Shown here piece by piece: positions 26,468-34,683 of a DNA stretch of 64,000 nt (the stretch's first letter is position 1; each line of letters opens with the position of its first letter). A program made the position numbers and the translations under genes. Where the stretch lies: contig NZ_CP134605.1 of NCBI RefSeq assembly GCF_031844685.1, positions 1,521,501-1,585,500 of the forward strand. The letters run 5' to 3'. This stretch comes from Streptomyces sp. ITFR-21 (lineage in GTDB: Bacteria; Actinomycetota; Actinomycetes; Streptomycetales; Streptomycetaceae). Below the pieces are notes generated by a model that saw only the letters and a program-made list of their open reading frames with translations, did no database searches and was not told the DNA's origin.

Positions 26468-28072
26468 TCACGGACCGTCCGGCCGCGCCTCCCCGGCCTC
26501 CCCGGCCTCCTTCGGCGGCACCCCCGGCTCCGGCGGCACCTGCGCGTCGCCTGGCGGTGCGGCGGGCGGCGGCGGAAGGGCGGTCGATGGCGTGTCGCGG
26601 GACGGTACGGAAACGGGTGGCGCGGAAGCGGACGGTACGTCGACGGGGGCCGTGGCGGCCGAGGACACCGGAGGAGCGGCTGGCCGCGCGTCGCCGCTTA
26701 CGGAAACGGGCGGCGGCGGTACGGCGACCGGTGGCGCGGCAGGCTGCGGCGGTACGGCAGTCGGCGGCGCGTCGCCGGGCCGTACGGCGGCCGGGGCCGG
26801 GGCGGCTGACGGCCGGGCGAGCGGGGGGCCCGCGGGGCGGGGCGGGGGCAGGGCCTCGGCCAGCAGCGCGTCGATCCGGCTCAGCCCGGCCTCGCGGGTG
26901 AGGTGGGCGTCGGCGTAGGCGGGACCGGAGGCGGACAGGGCGGCGGCGCGGGCCGGGTCGGCGGTCAGGGCGCCCACGGCGGCGAGCAGCGCCCGCGGGT
27001 CCTCCGGCAGCACCAGCACGCCGGCGCCCGAGCGCCGCAGCTCCTGGGCGGTCGCGCCCTGCGGCGGGACCGCGGCGACGACCGGGCGGCCCGCGGCCAG
27101 GTAGGCGGCGAGCTCCGGCGGCACACCGGTGCCGCCGGCCGACGCCCGCTGCGCGACCAGCAGCACGTCGGCGGCGGCCAGTACGTCCGGGTACTGCGTG
27201 TCGTCCGGCGTCGGCGGGAAGTCGAGGTTGGGCAGGCCGCCAGCCACCGCCCGAAGCTCCTCGCGGCGTTCGCCCTCGCCCATCAGCACCACCCGCAGTC
27301 CCGGGTCGAGCCGGGCCGCCGCGACCAGCACGTCGAGGTCCTGCCCGGCGCCGAGCGCCCCGGAGTAGAGCACCACGGTCTGTCCTGGCCGCCAGCCCAG
27401 CCGGGCCCGCATCTCCGCGCGGGGGCGGGACGGCCGGGGCAGGTGCGACCAGTTGGGTATCAGCCGGATCCGGCCGGCCGGCACGCCGAGCGCGGCGACC
27501 TCGGCGACGATCGACTCGTGCACCACGCCGACCAGCGCGGCCCGCCGCAGGGCGTACCGCTCGGCCGCGCCGGCCAGCGCCGAGGAGGCCCGGCCGCGGG
27601 TGCCGAGGGTGCCGAGGGTGCCGAGGGTGCCGAGCAGGTTGCGTACCACGGGCACGTAGGGGACACCGTAGCGGCGGGCGAGCCGGGCGCCGATCACCCC
27701 GGCGGCCAGCGTGGGCAGTTGGGCGACGACCGCGTCGGGCGGCGGGATCAGCGGCGCGGCGCGCAGGCCGCCGCGCAGTACCGACAGCTCGAACCGGGCC
27801 CGGCCGAGGGCGCTCTGCCGGGCCGGCACCGTGTGGGCGCGGCGGTGCACCCGTACGCCGCCGCGGTCCTCCTCGGCGCGCCGGACACCCTCGTACGCCG
27901 GGTCGAGCCGCCACGCCGGGTAGTGCGGCATGCCGGTCAGCACGTGCACCTCGGCACCGCCGGCCGCCCAGTGCTCGGCGATCTGCGTCGCGTACCGGCT
28001 GGTCCCCGCCTGCTCGGGCGCGTAGTTGGTGGTGACCAGCAGCAGTCGGCGGCGCGTGCCGGAACCGGCCAC
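26468..28072 (-). CDS. Family 4-like glycosyltransferase with Pro/Ala-rich C-terminal tail
   Basis: 534 residues from GTG 28072 (VAGSGTRRRLLLVTTNYAPEQ) with GGGGGAAGGA upstream. The N-domain has NYAPEQAGTSRYATQIAEHWAAGGAEVHVLTGMPHYPAW and VRVHRRAHTVPARQSA, matching WbuB/ExpE-like glycosyltransferases. The C-domain has VVLYSGALGAGQDLDVLV and the nucleotide-sugar region GGTGVPPELAAYLAAGRPVVA. The last 130 residues are Pro/Ala/Val-rich (PPVSVPSRDTPSTALPP type) with no enzyme motif. A GTLG repeat in the middle comes from a four-copy 9-base DNA array. It probably extends the glycan begun by the adjacent phosphoglycosyl transferase. Confidence 0.88.
   Translation of the reverse strand: MAGSGTRRRLLLVTTNYAPEQAGTSRYATQIAEHWAAGGAEVHVLTGMPHYPAWRLDPAYEGVRRAEEDRGGVRVHRRAHTVPARQSALGRARFELSVLRGGLRAAPLIPPPDAVVAQLPTLAAGVIGARLARRYGVPYVPVVRNLLGTLGTLGTLGTRGRASSALAGAAERYALRRAALVGVVHESIVAEVAALGVPAGRIRLIPNWSHLPRPSRPRAEMRARLGWRPGQTVVLYSGALGAGQDLDVLVAAARLDPGLRVVLMGEGERREELRAVAGGLPNLDFPPTPDDTQYPDVLAAADVLLVAQRASAGGTGVPPELAAYLAAGRPVVAAVPPQGATAQELRRSGAGVLVLPEDPRALLAAVGALTADPARAAALSASGPAYADAHLTREAGLSRIDALLAEALPPPRPAGPPLARPSAAPAPAAVRPGDAPPTAVPPQPAAPPVAVPPPPVSVSGDARPAAPPVSSAATAPVDVPSASAPPVSVPSRDTPSTALPPPPAAPPGDAQVPPEPGVPPKEAGEAGEARPDGP
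27598..27633. repeat. 9-base tandem repeat inside the glycosyltransferase gene
   Basis: Four exact copies of GGGTGCCGA encode the minus-strand repeat GTLGTLGTLG between the two Rossmann domains. The repeat is in frame and a candidate for copy-number variation. Confidence 0.85.
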
Positions 28073-28232
28073 GGTGTGTTCCTTCCCCCGGAGACGAGCG
28101 GAAGCCCACCCTACGACCTGGCGTACGGTCACCGCCCGGTGCCGCAGCGCTCCTTCGGCCGTACGAGCCATCCGTGCGACGCGGGCCCGGACACCCGGGC
28201 AGACGGGACATGACGCCCTAAAGTGATGCACG

Positions 28233-29030
28233 ATGTCCATTTCGCGCCGAAATCTCCTCCAAGTGACCGCCTCGGGAGCCCTGCTGACCGGGTGCGTACC
28301 CGACGGCGGGCCGGCCGCGGGCGGCCACCCGTCCGCCGCACCCGCCCCCCACCGGAGCGCCGGGCCCGCCGCGGGCCGCAGCCCGGTGGGCACAGCCGGC
28401 ACCGCCGCCCCTCCCCCGCTGCCGCCCGGCCTGCCCGACCAGGTCGAGCACGGCCCGCGGGACCGGCCGCGGGTCGCCCTCACCTTCCACGGCCAGGGCG
28501 AACCCGCGCTGGCCACCGCCCTGCTGACCGCGGCGGAACAGGCCGGCGCCCGGATCACCGTGCTCGCCGTCGGCAGCTGGCTGGACGCCTATCCGCGGCT
28601 GGCCCGCCGGATCCTGGACGGCGGCCACGAACTGGGCAACCACACCCAGACGCACCGGGACATCGGCGCCATGGACACCGCCGCGGCGACCGCCGAGATC
28701 GAGGGCTGCGCCCGGCGGCTGCGCGCGCTCACCGGCTCGCCCGGCCGCTGGTTCCGGCCCTCCCGGGCCCGGCTGACCACACCGCTGGTGGTGCGGCTCG
28801 CCCAGCGGGCCGGGTACCCGCACCTGCTGTCGTACGACGTGGACCCGCTCGACTACACCGACCCGGGCGCCGACCGGATCCGGGCCGAGACCGCCCGGCT
28901 GGCCGGCAACGGCTCGGTGGTCTCCCTGCACTTCGGGCACGCCGGCACCGTGGCCGCGCTGCCCGGAATCCTCGACGACCTGCACCGCCGGGGCCTCCGC
29001 GCGGTCACGACCTCGGAGCTGCTTGCCTGA
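28233..29030 (+). CDS. Polysaccharide deacetylase (NodB domain) lipoprotein
   Basis: 265 residues from ATG 28233. It has a twin-arginine-like start (MSISRRNLLQVTASGALL) and a lipobox LTGC, so it should be exported and anchored. The NodB fold is seen as RPRVALTFHGQGEP, DGGHELGNHTQTHRDI (metal His-x3-His type) and RWFRPSRARLTTPLVVRLA. The motif-1 Asp pair is replaced by Phe-His-Gly (TFHGQGE rather than TFDDGP), so one metal ligand seems to be missing. VVSLHFGHAGT near the end carries a last His. The stop overlaps the start of the following beta-propeller gene. Confidence 0.85.
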   Translation: MSISRRNLLQVTASGALLTGCVPDGGPAAGGHPSAAPAPHRSAGPAAGRSPVGTAGTAAPPPLPPGLPDQVEHGPRDRPRVALTFHGQGEPALATALLTAAEQAGARITVLAVGSWLDAYPRLARRILDGGHELGNHTQTHRDIGAMDTAAATAEIEGCARRLRALTGSPGRWFRPSRARLTTPLVVRLAQRAGYPHLLSYDVDPLDYTDPGADRIRAETARLAGNGSVVSLHFGHAGTVAALPGILDDLHRRGLRAVTTSELLA

Positions 29031-30286
29031 TGCGCCGTCACCGTCACCACCCCCGCCGCCCCCACCGCCCCCACCGCCCCCACCGCCCCCACCGCGCCGG
29101 CCGCCCTCGCCGCCGGGCGCTGTCCGGCGCACTGCTCGCCGCGTCCGCCGCGCTGCTCGCCGTGGGCTGCGGCGCCTCCGGCACGCAGTCGCACGCCCCG
29201 GCCCCGGCGACCCCCGAGGCCGTCCGCGAGGCGGCGGCGCGCCCGGCACTGCCCGCGGGACTGCCCGGGATGCCGCCGCCGCTGGACCCGAAGGACGTCT
29301 ACGCCGCCGACCGGCCGAACGCGCTCTCCCCGGCGGTCCGGGACTTCCCGTCCCGGGTGTACGTCCCCAACACCGAGTCCAACACGGTCTCGGTGATCGA
29401 CCCGCGGACGTACAAGGTGATCGAGACCATCCCGGTCGGCGCGCAGCCGCAGCACGTGGTGCCGTCGTGGGACCTGAAGACGCTGTGGGTCAACAACGAC
29501 GTCGGCAACTCGCTGACCCCGATCGACCCGGCCACCGGGAAGGCCGGCCGGACCGTCGCCGTGCACGACCCGTACAACCTCTACTTCACCCCGGACGGCA
29601 GGTACGCGGTGGTGATGGCCTCCCTGGACCGGGAACTGGTGTTCCGCGACGCGCACACCATGGCGGTGCGGAAGTCGCTGCCGGTGTCCTGCTACGGGGT
29701 CAACCACGCCGACTTCTCACCGGACGGCCGGTACTTCATCGTCTCCTGCGAGTTCAGCGGCGAGCTGCTCAAGGTGGACACCGCGCGGATGAAGGTGGTG
29801 GCCCAGCAGCGGCTGCCGCTGGAGGGCGCGATGCCGCAGGACGTGAAGATCTCCCCGGACGGCGGGACCTGGTACGTCGCCGACATGGTCGCCGACGGGG
29901 TCTGGACGCTCGACGGCGACACCTTCTCCAAGCCGACGCTGCTGCGTACCGGCAAGGGCGCGCACGGCCTGTACGTCTCCCGGGACTCGCAATCGATGTA
30001 CATCTCCAACCGCGAGGAGGGGTCCGTCTCGGTGCTCGACTTCGCCACCGGCCGGCTCGTCCACAAGTGGCGCATCGACGGCGGCGGCAGCCCCGACATG
30101 GGCGGGGTGTCCGCCGACGGCAAGGTGCTGTGGCTGTCGGGCCGCTACGACGCCGAGGTGTACGCCCTCGACACCGCCACCGGCGCGACCCTGGCCAAGA
30201 TCCCGGTCGGCGCGGGTCCGCACGGCCTGGCGGTCTACCCGCAGCCGGGCCGCTACTCGCTCGGGCACACCGGGATCTTCAGATAG
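29030..30286 (+). CDS. Beta-propeller (YncE-like) lipoprotein
   Basis: 418 residues from ATG 29030, which overlaps the deacetylase stop in TGATG, so the two are coupled. The N-terminus is a His/Arg/Pro repeat (PHRPHRPHRPHR) followed by a signal segment and the lipobox AVGC. The rest is a seven-bladed-propeller sequence: VYVPNTESNTVSVIDPRTYKVIETIPVG, YFTPDGRYAVVMAS, DFSPDGRYFIVSCE, MYISNREEGSVSVLDFATGR and SADGKVLWLSGRYDAEVYALDTATGATL. Such surface propellers often act as binding scaffolds. Pairing with a deacetylase suggests a joint role at the cell envelope. The 3' end overlaps the convergent hydrolase gene by 8 bases. Confidence 0.85.
   Translation: MRRHRHHPRRPHRPHRPHRPHRAGRPRRRALSGALLAASAALLAVGCGASGTQSHAPAPATPEAVREAAARPALPAGLPGMPPPLDPKDVYAADRPNALSPAVRDFPSRVYVPNTESNTVSVIDPRTYKVIETIPVGAQPQHVVPSWDLKTLWVNNDVGNSLTPIDPATGKAGRTVAVHDPYNLYFTPDGRYAVVMASLDRELVFRDAHTMAVRKSLPVSCYGVNHADFSPDGRYFIVSCEFSGELLKVDTARMKVVAQQRLPLEGAMPQDVKISPDGGTWYVADMVADGVWTLDGDTFSKPTLLRTGKGAHGLYVSRDSQSMYISNREEGSVSVLDFATGRLVHKWRIDGGGSPDMGGVSADGKVLWLSGRYDAEVYALDTATGATLAKIPVGAGPHGLAVYPQPGRYSLGHTGIFR
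29061..29096. repeat. 9-base tandem repeat at the 5' end of the propeller gene
   Basis: Four copies of CCCACCGCC (the last imperfect) encode PHR repeats before the signal peptide core. Confidence 0.8.
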
Positions 30287-31466
30287 CGGCGGGCGGCGGG
30301 TCGCCGCCGCCGTCCCCGGGGCGGGCCGCCCCGCCGGCGAGGGCCGTCCCACCGGGGAGAGCCGATTCCCCACCGCGGCCGGTCTCCCGGGGCAGGACCG
30401 CGCGGGCCAGCCGGGTCGCCGCGGCGGCCCGCGGGGCACTGCCCTCACGCCAGGTGCGTGAGGGGTGGACGGAGTTGGCGAGCAGCACCAGGAAGGTGTC
30501 GGTGGCCGGGTCGAGGACCAGGCTGGTGCCGGTGAACCCGGTGTGGCCGGCCGCGCCCCGCCCGGCCAGCTCGCCCATGAACCAGCGCTGGTCGGTCTCG
30601 AACCCGGGCCAGGGCCCGCCCCGGTCCAGCAGCGCCCGGCACAGCAGCGCCAGGTCCCAGGCGGGGGCGAACAGCCCGGCGTGCCCGCTGACGCCGCCCA
30701 TGGCGTACGCGTTCTCGTCGTGCACCTGCCCGCGCACCATGCCCCGGTCGAGCCTCCCCCACGGCCGGCGCTGGTCCTCCGTGGCGGCGATCCCCGGCAG
30801 CAGCTCCGGCGGCGGGTTGAAGCAGGTCCCGGTCATGCCGTGGGGCTCCGTGACGTCGGTGCGGATCAGTTCGGCGAGCCCCCGGCCGGTGGCCGCCTCC
30901 AGGCAGTGCTGGACGGCGATCAGGTTGAGGTCGGAGTAGACCCGCCGGGTGCCGGGCGGGTGCGCCGGAGCCTCCCGCCACAGCAGCCGGGCGCGGTCCT
31001 CCGGCGTCGGCTGATCGTAGAAGGGCAGTTCGGGGCGCAGGCCGGAGGTGTGGTCCAGCAGCTGCCGTACGGTGACGGCCGCCTTGCCCGCCGCGGCGAA
31101 GGCGGGGACGTACGAGGCGGCGGGCGCGTCCAGGTCCAGCCGGCCGGCGGCGACCAGCGAGGTGAAGAGCTTGGTCAGCGACGCCAGGTCGAAGACGGTG
31201 TCCGGCCGCATCGGCACCCACCGCTCGGGCGGCAGCTCGACGCCGAGGCCGGTGTGCTCGTCGTAGCGGGCGTACCGGACCGCCCAGCCGACCGCCTCGT
31301 GCAGCGCGACGGTACGGCCGCGGCCGGCCAGCACCACGGCGCCCGCGCACCACGGCCGCGCGGGTGCCGGGCGCAGGTACCCGGCCAGCTCGGGGACGAT
31401 CCGGTTCAGCTCGTCGGCGTCGAGGCCCGCCTCAGGGCAGGTACCTCTCGACAGCGGCGCTGCCAT
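30279..31466 (-). CDS. Serine hydrolase, beta-lactamase/class C fold
   Basis: 395 residues from ATG 31466 with TGGAGGAAC directly upstream. The catalytic SxxK motif is SLTK in FDLASLTKLFTSLVAAG, the Tyr motif is YSD in RRVYSDLNLIAVQH, and the third motif region is HTGFTGTSLVLDP. AMGGVSGHAGLFAPAWDLALL is a strong signature of EstB/AmpC-related esterases and D-amino-acid peptidases. There is no signal peptide, so it may be cytoplasmic. The C-terminal 35 residues are Gly/Ala-rich. Its start overlaps the end of the upstream small gene by 35 bases, suggesting one operon. Confidence 0.9.
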   Translation of the reverse strand: MAAPLSRGTCPEAGLDADELNRIVPELAGYLRPAPARPWCAGAVVLAGRGRTVALHEAVGWAVRYARYDEHTGLGVELPPERWVPMRPDTVFDLASLTKLFTSLVAAGRLDLDAPAASYVPAFAAAGKAAVTVRQLLDHTSGLRPELPFYDQPTPEDRARLLWREAPAHPPGTRRVYSDLNLIAVQHCLEAATGRGLAELIRTDVTEPHGMTGTCFNPPPELLPGIAATEDQRRPWGRLDRGMVRGQVHDENAYAMGGVSGHAGLFAPAWDLALLCRALLDRGGPWPGFETDQRWFMGELAGRGAAGHTGFTGTSLVLDPATDTFLVLLANSVHPSRTWREGSAPRAAAATRLARAVLPRETGRGGESALPGGTALAGGAARPGDGGGDPPPAAI

Positions 31467-31644
31467 GTTCCTCCATCGCTCGGCGGGCCTTCTCGACCAG
31501 CTCCGGGGTGGGCTCCCGGCCGGACGCCATCACCAGGTCCTCCGGGTCCACGGCGTGCTCGGACCCCGTGTGCAGTGAGCTGTCGGCGGTCTTGAAGGCC
31601 CAGGTGCTCTCGTCCGCAACCTCTTCTGACATCGCGTCGGACAT
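31432..31644 (-). CDS. Small acidic conserved protein
   Basis: 70 residues from ATG 31644 with CAGGAGG upstream. It is acidic and has no cysteine. The second half (PEDLVMASGREPTPELVEKARRAMEEHGSAAVERYLP) is likely helical. It overlaps the start of the beta-lactamase-fold gene by 35 bases, so the two are probably cotranslated. I do not recognise a function. Confidence 0.7.
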   Translation of the reverse strand: MSDAMSEEVADESTWAFKTADSSLHTGSEHAVDPEDLVMASGREPTPELVEKARRAMEEHGSAAVERYLP

Positions 31645-31692
31645 CGCGTCCTCCTGATGACGGTGTCGGCGCCCGCCCCGTGGGGGTGCGCC

Positions 31693-33018
31693 CTACGGTT
31701 CTTCCACCGTACGCCGCCCGCGCACGCACAGCCCGAGGAAGGCCGCGCAGGCGACAAGGGTGCAGGTCAGTATGGTGACGGCCATCGGCACCGCGGTCCC
31801 GTCCCCGGCTATCCCGGCCAGCGGCGACAGCACCGCGCCGACCAGGAACGACGACGTGCCGAGCAGCGCCGAGGCGGAGCCGGCCGCGTATTTCGTGCGC
31901 AGCAGCGCCTGGGTGTTGGTGGTGGGCAGCACCAGGCCCATCGACGCCATCAGCACGAACAGCCCGGCGGCGACCTCGAACAGGCCCGGCCGGCCGAACA
32001 CCCCGGTGGTGAGCAGCACCAGCGCCACCGCGGCGGAGGTGATCAGCACCAGTCCGGCCGCCAGCACCCGGTCCATGTCCACCCGGCCCACCAGCACCTT
32101 GCCGTTGAGCTGGCCGACGGCGACGATGCCGACCGAGTTGAGGCCGAACAGCAGGCTGAAGGTCTGGGCGGAGGCGCCGTAGATGTCCTGCACGACGAAG
32201 GCGGAGGCGGACACGTAGGTGAACAGGGCCGCGAAGCCGAAGCTGCCGGCCACCACGTACCCGGTGAAGACGCGGTCGGCGAGCAGCCGCCGCATCGCCC
32301 CGAAGGTGCCGGACAGCTCACCGGCGTGCCGCCGCTCGGGCGGCAGGGTCTCGTGCAGCCAGCGCCAGGCGACCGCGGTCAGCAGGATGCCGATCGTGGT
32401 GCAGACGACGAAGACGCCGCGCCAGTCGGTGAACCGCAGGATCTGGCCGCCGATCACCGGGGCGATGATCGGGGCGACCCCGGAGATCAGCAGCAGGGTG
32501 GTGAAGAAGCGGGCCATCTCCAGGCCGTCGTAGAGGTCGCGGACCACCGCGCGGGCGATCACGATGCCCGCCGCGCCGGCCAGGCCCTGGAGCAGCCGGA
32601 AGCCGATCAGCAGCTCGACGGAGCTCGCCAGCGCGCAGACCGCGGTGGCCAGGACGTAGACCACCATGCCGGCCAGCAGCGGGCGGCGGCGGCCCCAGCG
32701 GTCGCTGAGCGGGCCGATGACGAGCTGGCCGAGCGCCATCCCGGCCAGGCAGGCGGTCAAGGTCAGCTGCACGGTGGCGGCCGGCGCGTGCAGGGCGTCG
32801 GTGACCTGCGGCAGCGCGGGCAGGTACATGTCCATCGACAGCGGCGGCAGCGCGGTGAGGCCGCCGAGGACGAGTGTGACGAGCAGGCCGACACGGCGCT
32901 GGGCGTCGAGGGCGGATGCGGGGGACAGGGGGGCGGCGGGTGATGCGGTGGTTTGCGCGGGGGTTGACGGCCCGGCGTCCGGCACGGCGGCACTCTCCAT
33001 CGGAAGTAGTTGAATCAT
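31693..33018 (-). CDS. Bcr/CflA family drug-efflux MFS transporter
   Basis: 441 residues from ATG 33018 (MIQLLPMESAAV); ATG 33000 six codons later is also possible, and neither has a clear ribosome site. The motif SMDMYLPALPQVTDALHAPAATVQLTLTACLAGMALGQLVIGPLSDRWGRRRPLLAG is the Bcr/CflA signature with the MFS A-motif. Twelve hydrophobic segments are present. Members export bicyclomycin, chloramphenicol or sulfonamides by proton antiport. The 5' end faces the oxidoreductase gene at 33123. Confidence 0.9.
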   Translation of the reverse strand: MIQLLPMESAAVPDAGPSTPAQTTASPAAPLSPASALDAQRRVGLLVTLVLGGLTALPPLSMDMYLPALPQVTDALHAPAATVQLTLTACLAGMALGQLVIGPLSDRWGRRRPLLAGMVVYVLATAVCALASSVELLIGFRLLQGLAGAAGIVIARAVVRDLYDGLEMARFFTTLLLISGVAPIIAPVIGGQILRFTDWRGVFVVCTTIGILLTAVAWRWLHETLPPERRHAGELSGTFGAMRRLLADRVFTGYVVAGSFGFAALFTYVSASAFVVQDIYGASAQTFSLLFGLNSVGIVAVGQLNGKVLVGRVDMDRVLAAGLVLITSAAVALVLLTTGVFGRPGLFEVAAGLFVLMASMGLVLPTTNTQALLRTKYAAGSASALLGTSSFLVGAVLSPLAGIAGDGTAVPMAVTILTCTLVACAAFLGLCVRGRRTVEEP

Positions 33019-33122
33019 CCTTATTCTTTCAGCCTGCGCAGATGATCGAGAACCGATGTGAGGACAGTTTGACGAGTTCGACGGGCAAGGACGGAACAGA
33101 GCACGTGACACAGGACGGGGCG

Positions 33123-34223
33123 ATGGACATGGCGGCGAACGCGACGGCGAACGCGACGACCGACACGGTGACGAGCACGGTGGCGGACCCGGGGGCGAGC
33201 GGGAAGCGCAGGATCCGCTGGGGTGTCCTGGCGACCGGCGGGATCGCCGCGACCTTCACCGAGGCGCTGCTGTCTTTGCCGGACGCCGAGGTGGTGGCGG
33301 TGGGCTCGCGCAGCGAGGCGGGCGCGAAGGCGTTCGCCGAGCGGTACGGCATCCCCCGCGCCTACGGCAGCTGGGCCGAACTGGCCGCGGACGACGGGGT
33401 GGACGTGGTGTACGTGGCCACCCCGCACTCCGCGCACCGGGACGCGGCCGGGCTCTGCCTGGAGGCCGGGCGGGCGGTGCTGTGCGAGAAGGCCCTCACC
33501 ATCAACGCCCGGGAGGCGCGGGAGCTGGTGTCCCTGGCCAGGGACCGGCGGCTGTTCCTGATGGAGGCCATGTGGACGTACTGCAACCCGCTGGTACGGC
33601 ACATGGCCGGAATGATCGCCGACGGGGTGATCGGCGACGTCCGCAACGTCTCCGCGCACTTCGGCTTCGCCGGCGACTTCGCGCCCGAGCACCGGATGCG
33701 CGATCCGCGGCTCGGCGGCGGCGCGGTGCTGGACCTCGGCGTCTACCCGGTGTCCTTCGCGCAGCTGCTGCTCGGCGAACCGGACGCGGTGGAGGCGTGG
33801 GCGCACCTGACCCCGGAGGGTGTGGACGGCAACACCGGCATCCTGCTGGGCTGGGACGGCGGTGCGGTCGCCACGCTGAGCTGCTCGTTCACCGCGGAGA
33901 CCGCCGCGACGGCGACCATCAGCGGCAGCGAGGGGCGGATCGAGATCGCCGAGGGCTTCTTCCACCCGGAGAGCTTCGTCCTGCACCGCCGCGGCGAGGA
34001 CACCCCGACCACCGTGCACCTGGCCGACGTGCACACCGACACCGACCGGTCCACCATGCGGCACGAGGCCGCCGAGGTGATGCGCTGCCTGCGGGCGGGC
34101 GAGACGGAGTCCCCGCTGGTACCGCTGGACGGCTCGCTCGCGGTGATGCGCACGCTGGACCGGATCCGGCGCCGGATCGGGGTGCGCTACGAGGGCGTCG
34201 ACCTGGACGCCGACTGGGCCTGA
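33123..34223 (+). CDS. Gfo/Idh/MocA family NAD(P)-dependent oxidoreductase
   Basis: 366 residues from ATG 33123; GTG 33105 or ATG 33129 are alternatives, and the first 25 residues are a low-complexity Ala/Thr stretch. The dinucleotide motif RWGVLATGGIAATFTEALLSLPDAEVVAVGSRS is followed by DVVYVATPHSAHRDAAGLCLEAGRAVLCEKALTINAREA, with the catalytic Lys in CEKALT. GGGAVLDLGVYPVSFAQLLLG completes the sugar-dehydrogenase-like fold. The substrate is probably a sugar or a dihydrodiol; trans-1,2-dihydrobenzene-diol dehydrogenase-like proteins share this pattern. Confidence 0.9.
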   Translation: MDMAANATANATTDTVTSTVADPGASGKRRIRWGVLATGGIAATFTEALLSLPDAEVVAVGSRSEAGAKAFAERYGIPRAYGSWAELAADDGVDVVYVATPHSAHRDAAGLCLEAGRAVLCEKALTINAREARELVSLARDRRLFLMEAMWTYCNPLVRHMAGMIADGVIGDVRNVSAHFGFAGDFAPEHRMRDPRLGGGAVLDLGVYPVSFAQLLLGEPDAVEAWAHLTPEGVDGNTGILLGWDGGAVATLSCSFTAETAATATISGSEGRIEIAEGFFHPESFVLHRRGEDTPTTVHLADVHTDTDRSTMRHEAAEVMRCLRAGETESPLVPLDGSLAVMRTLDRIRRRIGVRYEGVDLDADWA

Positions 34224-34683
34224 GCGGCGGCGTGCCCGGGGAGCGGTCCGGGCGGGGCCGGCCGGGCGACCGGGATGAGGCGGCGCGAGGCGGCGAGAGG
34301 CGGCGCGGCGGCGTACTGACGCGTGCGGCGGCTGCCCAGGACAAGTGGGCGGCCACCGCACGCGGCATCGGGGCCGGCGGACCTCCCCCGCCGTACGGGT
34401 CCGCGCGCCGGTGTGGCTCCAGGTGCCGGTGATGCAACTGCCGAACCCACGGCCCGTCAATAGTCCCAGCTCTGCCGGGAGTCGTCTCCCCTTGCCTCCC
34501 GGTTCGGGGTGGTTCCGGAGGTGGTGGACAACGGTATTCCGCCACCGGACATCGGAGGACCGCTCTCACCGAGTGGCCGGAAAACAGCCACCGGTGAGGC
34601 TTACCTCACACCTGCGTGACCTGCCGACCGACGGGGTGTAACACCGCGCTGTCACAGTCCCTGCGCCAGCAGCGAAAGGGGAC
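34224..34683. other. Intergenic region upstream of the amine oxidase gene
   Basis: 460 bases without a gene I can support. It includes the inverted repeat at 34594-34609 and a moderately AT-richer part near 34430-34560 that could hold the promoter. No RNA gene is seen. Confidence 0.5.
34594..34609. promoter_or_regulatory. Inverted repeat upstream of the amine oxidase, possible operator
   Basis: GTGAGGCTTACCTCAC has six-base perfect arms around CTTA, 75 bases before the oxidase start. The arms resemble an iron-box half site only loosely, so the regulator is not identified. Confidence 0.45.
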
